From: Eudorina sp. 2006-703-Eu-15
Taxonomy: Eukaryota; Chlorophyta; Chlorophyceae; Chlamydomonadales; Volvocaceae
Assembly (NCBI GenBank): GCA_003117195.1
Contig: BDSI01000021.1
Coordinates: forward strand, 310,001-374,000
DNA length: 64,000 bases
Reading direction: 5' to 3'
The notes beneath the pieces were generated by a model. The model had not been told where the DNA came from, searched no databases, and saw only the letters and a list, made by a program, of their open reading frames with translations. Position 1 is the first letter of the stretch, and the number at the start of each line of letters is the position of its first letter. Shown piece by piece: positions 34,029 to 55,900 of this stretch. Position numbers and translations under genes: made by a program.

Positions 34029-37000
34029 ATGGGGAAAAAACAACACCAAAAGGACAGGCTCTTCCTCACCACCAAAGAATGGAAGGAGGAGTGGGGTAAG
34101 TAGTTTAACCTTGCATGTAGAAATATGTATAATTGCTGCCTCAGGTAATATGGTTCGGCTACTTGTGGACGTCGGTTGACCAAGCGGTCTCGCGAAAGGA
34201 TCTTGCGGCTCTGCGGATTCGCACCTTTGGGAACTGAAGGTCGCGATGCATGCGTGCACGTCTATGATCATGCCGATCATGCCGCCAGGCCACGTCTCAG
34301 GCCGTTTAGATGAAGACCTTAGCGTTGACCCGTTGGTCATCGACTCGGCACAGTCTTCGCGAACTTAAAATCTTTGGAGCTGCCTGGGCAGCTGCGGGAC
34401 TCTGCACTTGGAAACCTCTAGCGCTCCACCTGTGCCTGACATGGCCTGCGCCGTACGTGTCTGGGCGCGCAGGCGGTTGCAAGGGCGGTAGGGCAGCTGC
34501 CCCCTTCAAGCGGCTGCCGTTCCACTGCTGCGCGATCCACTTCACACCCTTCGAGGACCCCGTCTGTACGGATGACGGCACCGTGTACGATATCACCTCG
34601 ATCGTTCCGTACATCATGAAGTTCAAGAAACACCCCGTGACGGGGGAGCCCTTGCAGCTCAAGGACCTAACCCGCCTCAACTTCACCAAGAACGCGGACG
34701 GCGAGTTCACTTGCCCGGTCATGGGAAAGGCAAGCATACATCGCCGTGGCCATGGATGCCACAGCGACTTGGGTGGCAGGGCCCGGGACTTGCCGCCTAC
34801 GGACGTGCACCGAACACCACGGTTGCCCACCTTGCCACCAATCGCACCGCGCGATCGGACTGCATGTCCAAAACCCCCTAGACGGTGTGCAGTGCGCGTC
34901 CCGCCCGCTCTCTGACGCTTTGGTCGTCAACCACAGCTCGACCCACCCGGCTGCTAATCCTCGATGTTTCCCTGGGTTTGCCTGGGCTTTCTCCGGTTTA
35001 ATCCCCGGCTGCTCGCCCTCACATGTTCCCGCCCGCCCGCACCCGCCCACCCGCAGGTGTTCACGGAGCACACCCACATCGTGGCGGTGCGCACCACCGG
35101 CAACGTATACTGCTGGGAGGCGGTGGAGGAGCTGTGCGTCAAGCCCAAGAACTGGAAGGACCTGCTCACGGATGAGCCCTTCACGCGGAAGGACATCATC
35201 CACATCCAGGACCCGCTCAACCTCAGCGGCCGCACAATCGACCAGTTCGACCACGGTGAGCCGACGGGTCGGGAGAAGGGAGGGGGTGGGGAGGGGGGTA
35301 TAGGGCGTTGGTGGACATACTGAAGGGAGGGGGTAGGGAGGGGGTGGCTTGTCGGCAGGCAGTCCGGATGCCGCGCTTCATGGGTGCAGCGGCAAGAGTG
35401 TCGCAACCAGGTTGCGGGAAGACGTGTGGGCAGAGGGGTATGGGGCGGGCGTCGGAAGCCTGATGCCCGGCGGCGCTGTCGGCTGCGTGCAGGTTGTATG
35501 ATGGGGCGGAGTTCGGGACTGAAAGTCTGGGTTGAGGATACCCGTGCTCTCTGTCTCCCTTGTCCTTGTGAGCATGTGCGTGCGTGCGTTCACGCGGCCC
35601 GTGCCACTCCTCGCCGCTGCCGCCCACCCACCCCCCGACCCGCCAGTCAAGCGGCAGTTGACCCTGGATGACGACGAGGACGCGGAGGGCTCCGAGCCGG
35701 GTAGCAACATCCGCAACGCCACAGACGACATGAAGCGCGCGCTGGGCGCCCTCAACACCCAGGACGCCAAGACCGCGTTCGCCAGCGGCGGCGGCGGCAA
35801 ACGGGCCGAGGCCGCGCGGCTGCTGGCGGAGGCGAAGCTCAAGACCGGTGGCGCCGGGACCACGACCGGGAGCGCGTCGGCGGGGCAGGCGCATGACCGG
35901 CAAGGGACAGCGTCCGCCTCGGGCCAGGCGGCGGGGGGACCCACCGCCGCCGCCGCCTCCGGCGGCGGCGGCGACTGGCGGCTGCGCGCCCCTGATCACA
36001 GTCAGGCCATGCCGTCCTTCAAGCCCGGGGCCGTCACTTGGGACACAGACGACTACATAAAGCCGGCGGGCGGGGCCGGCGCGAAGGGCAAAGCTGGCGG
36101 CACCGCCGCCGCAGCCGTCGAATCCTCGGACGCCAACGCCGGCAAGCCCAGCCCCGCGGCCTGGTACGAGGCGGCCGGCCACGTCAAGTACGTGGAGTCG
36201 GTGACCACCACGGGCGCCGCGTCGCGGTCCTTCACCTCCACCGCCTGGCAGCCGACCACCCGCAACGAGCGCGCGCGCACGCGGCTGCAGCGCACGCCCG
36301 CCAAGAAGGGCTACGTGCGGCTGCACACCAGCCTGGGCGACCTCAACGTGGAGCTGCACTGCGACCTGGCGCCCCGCACCTGCGAGAACTTCCTGGCGCT
36401 GTGCGACATGGGCTACTTCAACGGCACCGTGTTCCACCGCTCCATCAAGAACTTTATGATACAGGTGGGTGGTGAGGGGTGCGGAAAGGCTCCTTTGCGG
36501 TCCCGCTGTCTGTTTGATTGACAGGAGGAGTGCCGACCCCGACAGGGAGAGGACCCCGACAGACAGTTTATTGTGCGTCTCGATCCCTGGGGCAGATGGC
36601 GCGGGTGATGGTGGCAGACAAGGTGTGGATCGCCTGCCTGCCTTCCGGCCTGGTCGGTGGCTGCCTGCCTGGGCGGTGGTTTTAGCTGTAGACGTTGTAG
36701 CAAGGGGTCCTCGCAAACCCTTCGGACGGCGTTAGCAGCGGGGCAGCAACCTGTTTTCTCGGTGTAGGCGAAGGGAACAGTACCGACTGCGATTCCGCCC
36801 TGACGGCCACCCTGTGCCCCCCTTGCTGGTCGGCTTGCTGACTGGCTGGATGTGGGACTTTGCAGGGCGGAGACCCCACGGGCACGGGCAAGGGCGGTGA
36901 GTCCATCTACGGCCCCACCTTCCGCGATGAGCTGGACTCCCGGCTGGTGCATGCGGGCCGGGGGGTGCTATCCATGGCCAACAGCGGGCCCAACACCAAC

Positions 37001-38486
37001 GGCAGCCAGTTCTTCATCACCTTCAAGGTGGGCTGCGCTCGACAGGGCAGGGCGGGCGGGCGGGCGGGAGGGTTGAAGTGTAAAACAGCCCAGGCACGAA
37101 GGAGGGATAAACAGCAAGGCGGTAGAGGTCGTCATTCGCCGGGCGGAAAATGGCAGGCAGGGGGGGGGTGTAGGACTTTGATCGAAGGTAGGCGAATGAA
37201 ACTGCTGTGCGGCCAGCGCAAAGGTCTGGCAGGCGTGGTCAGCCCGGTTGATGAAGTTTGGTGTCTTCACCGGGCCACTTTCGATGGATCTGTATCCTAA
37301 GACGAAGGCAGATTGTCCCCAACGATGCGTGATTCTGCGGCCCAACCTGCCGTCCTCACGTCCTCGCCACGCCTCTGATCCTCGCCTCCAGAGCTGCCGC
37401 CACCTCGACTTCAAACACTCGGTGTTCGGGCGGGTGGTGGGCGGGCTGGACATCCTGTCCGCGATGGAGCGGGTGCCCACGGACCCGGACGATCGCCCGA
37501 CGACGCCCATCACCATCACGGGTGCGGCGGGGCGGGGGCGGGGTAGGGTGGGGCGTATCACGGGTGCGACGGGGCGGAGGCGGGGTAGGGCGGGGTGGGT
37601 CTGGGCGAGGCAAGGCTGGGGCAATCTTTGCACAGCGGCCCTCGACGCCGTAACATGCCATCCTCCCGAACCCGGACCCACCTGCTGTCCTCAGGTGCAA
37701 CCATCTTTACCAACCCCTTCTACGAGCTGGAAGAGGAGGAGGCCAAGGCGGAGGCAGCTGCCCGCAAGAAGGCGGAGAAGGAGGCGGCGGCGGCCTCTGA
37801 CCCCCTCGCTAACAAGGTGAGGCGGCGCAGCAGCGGCCGCGCAGCGCTGCCTCCCCACATGTGCTCCTCCCTGGTCCTGACCCTGCCCTCTGGTGCGAAT
37901 CAGTATGACCCTCCAAGCTGCAAGCGCGCTGACCCTTAGCTGGATACAGTCCGGCCAACTCGCGATCGCGTGCCTTGAGGTCCTGATCCCCTGCATACGG
38001 TGTACTGGACATGCATGAGTACGCACGTAACACTGGCGGCTGCGTCGTCGCACTAGGGCGGGTCTCTTATCTAAATACTGACAGCTGTGCCTGTTTCCGA
38101 CCAACACTGAATATTCCTATGTGTCCCTGTGGTGACAGATCGGGACCTGGTACAGCAAGCCCTCCGCGGCCGTGGGCGGAGCCGATGAAGGCGGGGCGGC
38201 CGCCGTGCCGAAGCCCGTGCGGACCGGAGTCGGGAAGTACATCAGCGCTGCGCTGCTGTCCAGCCGGCCACAGCAACTGGAAGGAGCAACGCAGCAGCAA
38301 ATGGCCGCGGGTGGTGGTGGTGGTGGTGGTGGTCCAGGGGGGGCGGCGGCGGTGAAGGCGGCAGCGCCGGATGATGCCGCAGCGGCTGGGAGAGGGCAGG
38401 CGCAGCGGGACGGGGACGCGGCAGATCCGCCAGCGAAGAAGGCCAAGGTGGCCGCCGGGGGCTTCGGTAATTTCGACTCTTGGTAG
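34029..38486 (+). CDS. PPIL2: U-box/cyclophilin peptidyl-prolyl isomerase (PPIL2 orthologue)
   Basis: Exons: 34029-34095, 34473-34729, 35057-35255, 35647-36464, 36866-37027, 37392-37521, 37695-37816, 38139-38486; phases agree and total 2103 nt (700 residues). The N-terminus [10 protein letters not shown] and the C-terminus FGNFDSW match the PPIL2/Cyn-4/plant PUB49 family. Residues ~30-110 are a U-box (E3 ligase-type fold). Residues ~394-545 are a cyclophilin domain with [19 protein letters not shown] and the SQFFITF motif. The position of the drug-binding Trp of cyclophilin A is His (CRHLDFKH), as expected for this low-cyclosporin-affinity class. The family is nuclear and spliceosome-associated. 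Algal additions are an Ala/Gly/Ser-rich linker before the cyclophilin domain and a poly-Gly/Ala stretch in the last exon. Intron 2 is GC-AG (GCAAGC at 34730). Start chosen at the family-conserved Met. Confidence 0.93.
37515..37600. repeat. 42-bp tandem duplication across an exon-intron junction (PPIL2 intron 6)
   Basis: Bases 37515-37556 (ATCACGGGTGCGGCGG and on) are repeated with a few changes from 37557. The first copy contains the true donor ATCACGG|GTGCGG at 37521/37522, and the second recreates it 42 bases downstream. Use of the second donor would keep the frame. Confidence 0.7.
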
Positions 38487-40155
38487 CTGCCACTGCGCAA
38501 CCGGTGGACAAGTTTTTTGGCAAGGGCCACGACAGGTTCCAAGGGGAGCGACGATTTTGTTTGGGAGTTGGTCGAAGGCCATCCCAGACTATGAATCCAC
38601 TTCGATGCGGCAGCTGCGAGGGTGGAGGCGGCGGCGGGGGAGGCGGCGGCGGGATTGCAGGCGGCGGCAGGAGGCCGACAGGCAGGATTCGGAACCTGGC
38701 ATGCGGGATATCTTTTGTCCTCGACTTGTGGGTTGATCCGCTGGGACAACGTGGCAATGTACCCGAGGTGGTAAGGGACGTACCGTATCTTTTGCCTAAG
38801 AGGACAGTTGGAAGAGAGAGGGGCAAGCGCGTTTGGGGCCGTTGGGGGTTGCTGTGAACTGGATTGACGTACCGTAGTACGGTGTATCGGTATTGCGTTG
38901 GCTGCTAGACGGCGCGTACTGAGCTTTGGTGGTACACCCTCGGCAGAGTTGAGATGCGGCGGACTGGGGAGGTGGCCTCAGCGTTATGATTTCCTCAGTC
39001 CTCTGGATGGCTGTACTTTCCCTGCCGTTGCGCAGTGGCGAAGCCCTGCCGGCGGGGCTGCAATCGGGCCACCCGTTCGAACTGTCCATCGGGCAGTGCT
39101 CAGCCGCTGTGGCGGTGAGGAAATTGGCTGTTTCCGGCTGTTTTAAGCCTTTGTCACAAGTGTCTCGCCACTTTGCGAGTATCGACGGTATGCTGACCGA
39201 GCCGTCTCCACATATGGAAAAGCATGGACGGCTCACTCCTGATAGGAGTACGAAAGGAGAAAACCCAACGGCGCGCCGAGCATTCCCCCGGAATGACAGG
39301 CACAAGCATAACGTGCAACGCTGTATCGCTATTGTTCACAGCGATCCTCGCGCGCGTAGGGCCCCGCGTGGGCTCAGGAGCGGCTCAGGGCAAGTGGATG
39401 CCCAGGGATGCGCTCGGACCTTCTCGTACTAAAGGCCTGGACAGAGTACCTGCGAAAATAACATATAGCTGCATACATTTGATATTAGGCCATGGGATTA
39501 ACATACCGATGCCCCGCGACAGGCTTTGCAAGCTGATCATTTCGGTCGTTGGCGTACGAACGTCGTGTCAGAATTTTTCTGTAATATTCCAACACCTTGT
39601 AACCTTTTTCGTGCTGTTGTCAAAACGCGTGGTATGTAAATGCGATAATCGTTCAAACTTAGCAGCAAGGTCCGCGAGTCATATTTGATTGTGACTATGT
39701 TTGCGCGATTGCTTAGGAAGATGCAGTGAGGCCCTGCACAACTCTGACGTTATAAACATGTGTTGCAAATCAAACTTGGTACGCACGGACGGTGCCAACA
39801 TCTTCGTTCTCGTTACGGAGTGATCGACGAACCCTAATCGGTGGAGTGCCCTGACAAGTCGCTCACCTGTTATAAGCTTCAATAAGAGCACAGTACACAC
39901 CCTCCAGATGGTCAGCTGGACAGCAAGCCACGGGTTATACAAGTATCAGGCTGGCCCGAGCAGTATGTCGGGTAGAGTTTTGCGCCAGGCCCGGCGGCTT
40001 TCGCATCTTCAACCGTTGCAATGGCCCTTAACAAATGCGTCGTCGATGTCCTCGTCCGAGTAAGTTGGGCACATTCGTGAGCTGGACACAACCCTCTCGC
40101 CCGTCGCTTTGCACAGGGACCTTCCCGTGCGTGTCTGTTTGTTGGTAATAGCGTC
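38487..40155. other. intergenic spacer
   Basis: 3' UTR of PPIL2 followed by about 1.6 kb without a supported gene. Open frames on both strands are short and unlike any family I know. No repeats stand out. Confidence 0.35.
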
Positions 40156-49381
<9,226 letters not shown>

Positions 49382-51144
49382 GCCACGGTTTCCCCGGCCA
49401 CCGCTGGGGACCACCGGGGGTTCGTGTTCGGGGGTCCGGCCGGAACCGAGTAGGGTTTCCGGCGCTGGGCGGCCCGGCGGCGGATCGCTGTGAGGATCGG
49501 TGTGGTGCGGGCCTTGGGCGTGGGCTGTGGCGGCGCTGCTGCTGTGTCGCCCCCGGGTCGGGGGTTACCGGGGTCCGCGGGTCGCGCTGTTTTGGCAGGC
49601 GAGCCAGCCAGTCAGCCAGTCAGATTCGCCGCTAGGCAGGAGGAGTGGCCGCCGAAGCTGGGTCTTAGCTGGATCCTAATGCCGCGGGACCCGCATTTCC
49701 CCTCGGGTTCAGGGATCTCTGTCTCACAGTTTGCCTTAGGCAGGCGAGCTGTGGAGGCTAGCTTATTAACTTTGTCGGGCATATCGAGGTATTCAATGGC
49801 AGGCGGGCGGGTGCTGAGTCGACCCGTATCCAAAGCGGTCGGACGGTTGCCAGCCGGCTTATCTGCAGGGCAGGGCAGGGCAGGCAGCTGCTTTAACGGC
49901 GGGCCGGTGACCCGAACACTAGTACTGATGTTTTATTGCTTGTTGGTGGGAGGTTAGCTTGACTGGGGTGGCGCCTGGGGGCGGGGATTTGAGAAGAGAG
50001 ACAAACTCGGGATTGGGAAAAGTGCTGACCGCCCCCTGCTTGGTCAGGGCGGAAGGGAGGTCATGCCCAGGGTATCGGGGGGTGTGGGTCACGCAGCGCA
50101 GCGCAGCGCAGCGCAGCGCTGCCGGCCATTCCGGTCCAGCCCCATCCTCCTGCGGTCGTCCATGTCAGGCGAGACGGCGGTCGTCAGGCGACTACTGACT
50201 TGGTGCGTGCGCTGTCGATACTGTGTGTGGGTCATAGCGCAAACCCCTCAGACACACCCAGACCGGCACCGCACGCACGGGGTGACATGCTGCTGGCGAC
50301 GCGGCATTGGGGCGCAGGCGCCCTATCAGCCCTGCCGCACACGTCTTCTGCCAGTGGGCGGACCAGGGGTCGTGATTGATGCACGAGGCACCGTGGCTCA
50401 CGGTGTGTTTGGTGAGAAGCCCGGCCAACCCGCGCACGGTGTATGTAGCTACGGTGTCCGAACGCAGTCGTGTATTACTGTGGTTTATGTGGTTGGTGCA
50501 GGTTGGTGTACGTGGTTGCCTCCGCGCGCAAGTCCAGCCGAGGTTCTTGAGGGCTTCCTTGCCGGTTCTCTCAACAGTACGGTACGGTACGGCACTCTCA
50601 GTGACATGGTGCCAGTCTTTTGAGTCCACAGCTCAACGTGTTCCGGTCAACTGTCCCTGCAGCTGTCCCACAGTGTCCAACAACAGGAGACACCAAAGCA
50701 CCGTTCAACAGCTTGTCTTTGAGAAGCATTGCGCAATTGTTACAGGAGTGGCAAGTACTTCAGTTCACGGCCGCAGCCATTATTCGTGTCCGGTGCCACA
50801 GAGCCCGTGGTGCGAAACTGCCTGATCTGCAGGACCACCACCACAAACAAAGCGCCTCTTGCGATGCGCAACACAGGTCGACTTAAGCCCGTCGCCTAGC
50901 CCACCAGCCAAGGCAGGAGGAATGCAACAACGACGTCGACGACAGTGGCAGTAATGTCGCCTACTCCAGGTGTGGGCACTCGCTGCCTGTTGGGCCTCGT
51001 CGTCGACAGTGGAGTGCCCACACCTGGAGTAGGACAGACAACGATTACTCGGGCCGGGGAAGTCACTGTGTCCTGTCGGCCGTCCCTAAACCTAAAACCC
51101 TCAAGACCGCTGTGGCACAACTGACACACACCAAGCGGGAGGGC
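49382..51144. other. intergenic spacer with a diverged copy of the TRM10 3' region
   Basis: No supported gene. Bases 50525-50960 resemble the TRM10 3' flank (about 52050-52985, with gaps). Landmarks shared by both are GAGGT(T/C)CT(T/C)GAGGGCTTC, CCCTGCAGCTGTCCCA, a TTACAG signal, GCAGGACCACCACCAC and CAGCCAAGGCAGGAGG. An inverted repeat lies at 50960-51033. Confidence 0.5.
50960..51033. repeat. 22-bp inverted repeat with a 30-base loop
   Basis: The left arm CCTACTCCAGGTGTGGGCAC.. (50960-50981) and right arm (51012-51033) are perfect inverses. Its position directly downstream of the HicB-like gene (which reads leftward) means the hairpin could fall in that gene's 3' UTR. Confidence 0.85.
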
Positions 51145-51564
51145 CTACTTGCAACCCACAGCCTCACACCAATCCCAGGCTTCGCCCTGGAGCACTTCCG
51201 GCTTCACTTCGACCTCCACCCAGTCGATGTCGTCTTGAGAGACCCCCAGCTCATCGATCCCCTCCTGCGCCACCTCCTGCGCTACGTTAAGCTCCACGGG
51301 CTCGGGCAGCGCCTTTCCAAACTTTGCCGTCACCTGCAGCCAGTATGCGAGGACGTACTCGGCGTCGTCCATCGCCTCTTCTATGGTCTCTCCGCTTCCG
51401 ATTCCGCAGGTAAATTGCGCGAACCAAACGCTGAAGGTGCGCCGGCCTTCCTGCCGCTTGACCCGGTAAGCGTGGTAGCGCTTCCCGGCCGCATCCTCAA
51501 CGGAGCTGCCTTCCGAGGAGCTGGTAATTCGCGGCGACATGACCTCAAGCCCTGCACAAGCCAA
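51145..51564 (-). CDS. HicB-like (UPF0150-type) small protein
   Basis: A 139-codon frame on the minus strand with host-like codon use. Residues ~28-80 follow the HicB/UPF0150 pattern: YHAYRVKR, then FSVWFAQFTCGIGSGETIEE-like strand-turn-helix, AMDDAEYVL, and a KALPEP end. In bacteria this fold is the antitoxin half of HicBA pairs; stand-alone versions exist whose role is unknown. The C-terminal half is acidic and helical and shows no DNA-binding motif that I recognise. No HicA-like partner (a small double-stranded-RNA-binding-type protein with a catalytic His) was found nearby. Start: Met at 51564 is the first in frame; a second Met nine codons on is an alternative. An AG just before a GGC at 51553 could also be an acceptor, so an upstream exon is possible. 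Confidence 0.6.
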   Translation of the reverse strand: MACAGLEVMSPRITSSSEGSSVEDAAGKRYHAYRVKRQEGRRTFSVWFAQFTCGIGSGETIEEAMDDAEYVLAYWLQVTAKFGKALPEPVELNVAQEVAQEGIDELGVSQDDIDWVEVEVKPEVLQGEAWDWCEAVGCK

Positions 51565-52956
51565 ATGAATGGTTGTGGCCTACGAGAACAACTATAAAAG
51601 GGAACCTACATGCTGATTCTTGGTGATTCTTCTGGGGCCGTACAGTAGCCCAGCTGGCACACTGGTGTAACCGCCTGAATTCGGGACTACCACGGGACAG
51701 GTCCAGCTCGCTATATAGTGGTAAGACGAAAACCAAGAAAAAGGAATTCTGTAAGCTGTGCCATACACGCCCTCTGTCAACGGGCGCACCGGCGGGTGTC
51801 GTGAGCGGGTGTGGGTTGATGCACCCAGCACAGTGATTCGACACGGCGGAGTATTGGGGTGAAAAAGAAACAGTATTGGGCTGACACTGTGAGTCGCTAT
51901 CCGGACGCAGCGGTGTATGTCGCTTTCCTTTCCGGTATCACCTGCCGGGGTAATAAGTTCGGTGTGTGCTCCGCGCCGCGGTGTGGTGCAGCGCTCATCC
52001 CTTCGGGTGGTGCACGGGATCGCCTCTCTGCCTGCCAGGCCCGCCGAGGTCCTCGAGGGCTTCTTCCTTGCCGGTTGCCGGGATCGGTAGGTGCGGTGCC
52101 CTGTTCCAGGCTTCCAGCCATGCTGACTGCATGCTGAGAGCGCAGCGATCGCGATCGGCGGATTGGAAACGTGAGAACAAGTGCGAAGAACTGTGGGGCA
52201 GACAGGAGTAAAGATGCGCGGTCGCGGACAGGCGTCGCGAGGCGGATGCCGGTGGAGAGGCCAAGTGCATGCTGGAGCTGGTCAGCTTGGTCCGGTCTTG
52301 AGCTTATGGGGAGACCCACTTCTACCTTCAGGAAGCGCTTGGGGGGGCGGGTGCCCAGGGTGCCGGAGGAGTTGGCGGCTGAGGGGCAGCGGGGACCCCG
52401 TCATTGCATACCCTGGGATGTGCCGAGGTGGCGAACGGACGGGAGCTGCCGGTGGGCGGTGGGCAGGAGCGGCGGGGGAGCGTGGGGGGAGCGTGGGGGA
52501 GCGTGCGCATGTCGTTTCGGTGCATGGGCCGCCGACGGGTGGCGGGGCGCTTAGCATGGGTGGCGTCCCATCCCGGCTCTGCAGCAGGCCCTGCCGCGCG
52601 GCGGTGAGACCGTACCGTGCGGTGCTGCGAGTCTGTTCGAGTCAACAGCTGCGCATGCTCCGTCCAAGATCCCTGCAGCTGTCCCAAGAGATCCAAGGAC
52701 AGTAGGCACCAAGGCGCCGCGCAACAGCATGCGTTTGAGAGCGTTCGAACGTACAGTGTGTTACAGCGGTGACAAGTACTTAAGTCCAACGGCCGTCATC
52801 CTCTAGCGCAGCAACGGTTTTTCGCGGCGGCTGTTGACGTCAAGCGCCGCGGTGCCACCCGGCCTGACTGCAGGTGTGCAGGACCACCACCACGACCCAA
52901 GCGTGTCCCCCAATCCTCCAATGCGTGAACTCGCCGCCGCCCAGCCGCCCAGCCCA
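51565..52956. other. spacer and TRM10 3' UTR
   Basis: Separates the HicB-like gene from TRM10. On the minus strand a TGTAAC at about 52757-52762 lies about 200 bases past the TRM10 stop codon and is the likely polyadenylation signal. No further gene is supported. Confidence 0.4.
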
Positions 52957-55900
52957 TCAGCCAAGGCAGGAGGGCGCCAACGATGATGATGACGGCGGTA
53001 ATGACGACGACGCGGCCACGGCCGGGGTCCGCATCCTCTTGCGGCGGGGTATGGCCGCCTCCAGTGCGTCCACCCAGTCGCCCCCGTTGGTGCGGAAGCG
53101 CAGCAGCGCCAGCACCACATCGCAGATGTTGAGTACCGGCCTTCAGAGGGAGGGAGGGAGGGAGGGAGGGGGGCAGGGAGGGAGGGAAGCTGGACCGATC
53201 CACAAGTGCGGGGAGGGAGCGGGACGAGTCATACCACTGGAACCGACAAGACTCGCCTGCTGCTGCTTTAACCCCCCCAAGCGAAGCGAGCCAGGGGCCG
53301 GAACGGTCGTGAATCGGGCGCAGCGCAGGGGGGCACTCGCCGCCAGCCACATGGCCAGGCCAGGGGGACACGAGGGAAAGCTGTGTGGGACCTGGACGGG
53401 AGCTGCGTGTCCCCCACCGTGTGTATCGGTGCCAGGGCGCGGCCCTGCCGTTCACAATATGGAAGCTGCGTGGGCCCTCTTGTGTGTATCGGTGCCGTAC
53501 GCAACGCACGGCCATGACTTCCACAATAAGGTAGCAACAGCTCAGCGCCTCGTCCCCCGTACGTAGGCCTGCGATGCTGGCAGCGGCTGTCGTCTATGTA
53601 CGGCGGCTATGCGTCCGGGTCCCCGCCCTCGACGCAGCAGCGCCCCCGCCTCACCTCCGTGACACCCCGGGACCCAGCCCCAGCTGCTCCGCGAACTCCA
53701 GGGTGGGCAGCCGCCGGCACTCCAGGGAGCGGCTCGACTGCGGAGACGGCGGCGGCGGAGAGCACAGCAAGGCGCCCCGGGGTGGCGGACTCGAGAAGTG
53801 CTTCCTTCAGCGCCTTGGCGGGTTTGGATCTGTCCCTCTGCGATACTGCCGTCACCGAAGTGAGTGTTGGAGTCTGCTGCGCCCAAGTGGGCCGGACTCG
53901 TCTGTGTCAGGCCCCGGCGCATTTGCCAGGCCGCGTTCCCCCCAGGGCCAGGTTCAATCAGACAGCGCAGATTCGCACTGCACCGCCCCGACCGCCCCGC
54001 TGGCCCACAGTGACCCCCCTCACCGCGAAGTCCGCAGTGACCCCCCGGATCACGGATCGGTCCACGATGCCGCCCACCACGTACACCCGCTGCTCGTCCA
54101 GCGTCGTGAGCGGCTCCTCGGCGTCGGGTGACAGTACGACAAGTTGGTGCGGTTCGTACAGCTCCAGGGTGGACTGCACGGCAGGTAAGGGCGCGAGTGG
54201 TGTAGCGCCTCCTCACTACGGGCACTTACGTACTTTTCTACCGAGGAAAGGGATGCCGTACTGGCCCATTCTGGCGCTGCGACCACGCGGCGGTAAGATG
54301 AGGTGGCACGGTAAGAACCTAAGCAGAGAGGTTGAGCGGGGAAATCCCGCGGGGAGGTTGAGCGGTGGGTGCCATGTGAGGACGGCCATCTTCCCACTCC
54401 CACTCCCACTCCCACTCCCACTCCCACTCCCACTCCCACTCCCACTCCCACTCCCACTCCCACTCCCACTCCCACTCCCACTCCCACTCCCACTCCCCCA
54501 CTCCACGTCACCGAGAAGGCAGCCCACCTGGCTGTGCTTCACCAACGGCCACGCCGCCGCCCCCATGCGTTCCTCCGCGTATGCCGCCAGCTCACCGTGC
54601 CACGACGTAACCTGGACATGCGGACGGTCAAGCAACGACGTCGACCGGTGCCCAAATCCCTCGGAATCCCTTCGTCCGGCGGCGGGGGAGGCCCTCCGTT
54701 CCGTTCCGCGGCGGGGGGGGAGGGGGCGGGGACGTGGCTGACAGTCCCGGGGGTGACCGACGTCGCACTGTGGTACCAAACTGGACCCCGAGGACCGCCG
54801 GCTCGGCGACCCCAGGACCCGGTACAGGGATCGTGTCCTCGGCGTGTCCGGACAGATCGGGTACTGCCCGTGAGGGACACCACACACTGTGAGGGACACC
54901 ACACACTGTGAGGGACACCACACACTGTGAGGGACACCACACACCGTGAGGGACACCACACACCGTGAGGGACACCACACACCGTGAGGGACACCACACA
55001 CCATGAGGGACACCACACACCGTGAGGGACACCACAAACCCGCCTGCGGACCGTCCGCCGCGTTGCATGCGGGTCCGTCTGGCCATTTGCTTGCCTCACG
55101 GGTGGTTTCACTGCCCCCTTGCTGCCTTCCTTGGACGCCCCAGGGCGCCGCACGCCACCCGCGCGCAGCCCTCCAAGAGTCCCGCCGTGGCCGTCACCTT
55201 TGTTTGTCACCGGGCTGGGTGTGTCCGGGCTTATTTTCCTCACCCCACCCACCTGCAGGCACATGGGCGCCTCAGACCGCCTGTTGTGCCCCACCGACGT
55301 CTGCACCTGCTTAGCCAGGCTCCGAAACTGGCTCCGAAACCCGCCATAGTCGCCGTCGTCGTAGCCATCATGGTGGTCAGGAAGGGCGCGGCGCGCGCAC
55401 CGCGGGAGGGGGGATCCGGCCCCGGGGGGAAAGACGGGGCGGGGCGGGGCAGGTCAGCCTACGCTGGGCTACCAGGGTCTGCACGAAAAGCCGTGATAAC
55501 AGTAGGTGCGCGGCTCAGCGTGACGCACCCGTGGCGCCCTCCTGGCAGTGCTGTACGATCAGCCAGTCAGGCAATGCCGTACCGCCAGCGGCGGGGCCGT
55601 CCGTTGCTGGCTGGGATGCGCCGAGACTCGCCCGAGATTGAACCCGCTCCTCCTCCTGCTGCGCCCTTTGCTGAGCTTTGCGATGGCCATACCATACTAT
55701 GTGCCGGTCCTCACCTCCGCAGGCGATTTGATGAGGTGGGCAAACCCGCAGTCGATGATGAGGCGGCTGCTGCCGCCCGCCAGAGCGTGCGCAAGCAGCT
55801 CACGTCGCCTGGCCGCCTCGCGCAGCGCCAGCCCTATCTCGTCGTAGGCGTCCTGTCCCCTGACGCTGCATCCGGCCCTTGACCCTTTGTTGAAGCGTCG

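Noticed and set aside
35223..36716. 497-codon minus-strand ORF opposite PPIL2
   Set aside because: Shadow of the large PPIL2 exon; the plus strand carries the cyclophilin and U-box motifs.
54319..54501. Glu-Trp repeat ORF and Gly-Ser / Gly-Val repeat ORFs
   Set aside because: Produced by the (CCCACT)n hexamer array inside a TRM10 intron; no start context and no non-repeat sequence.
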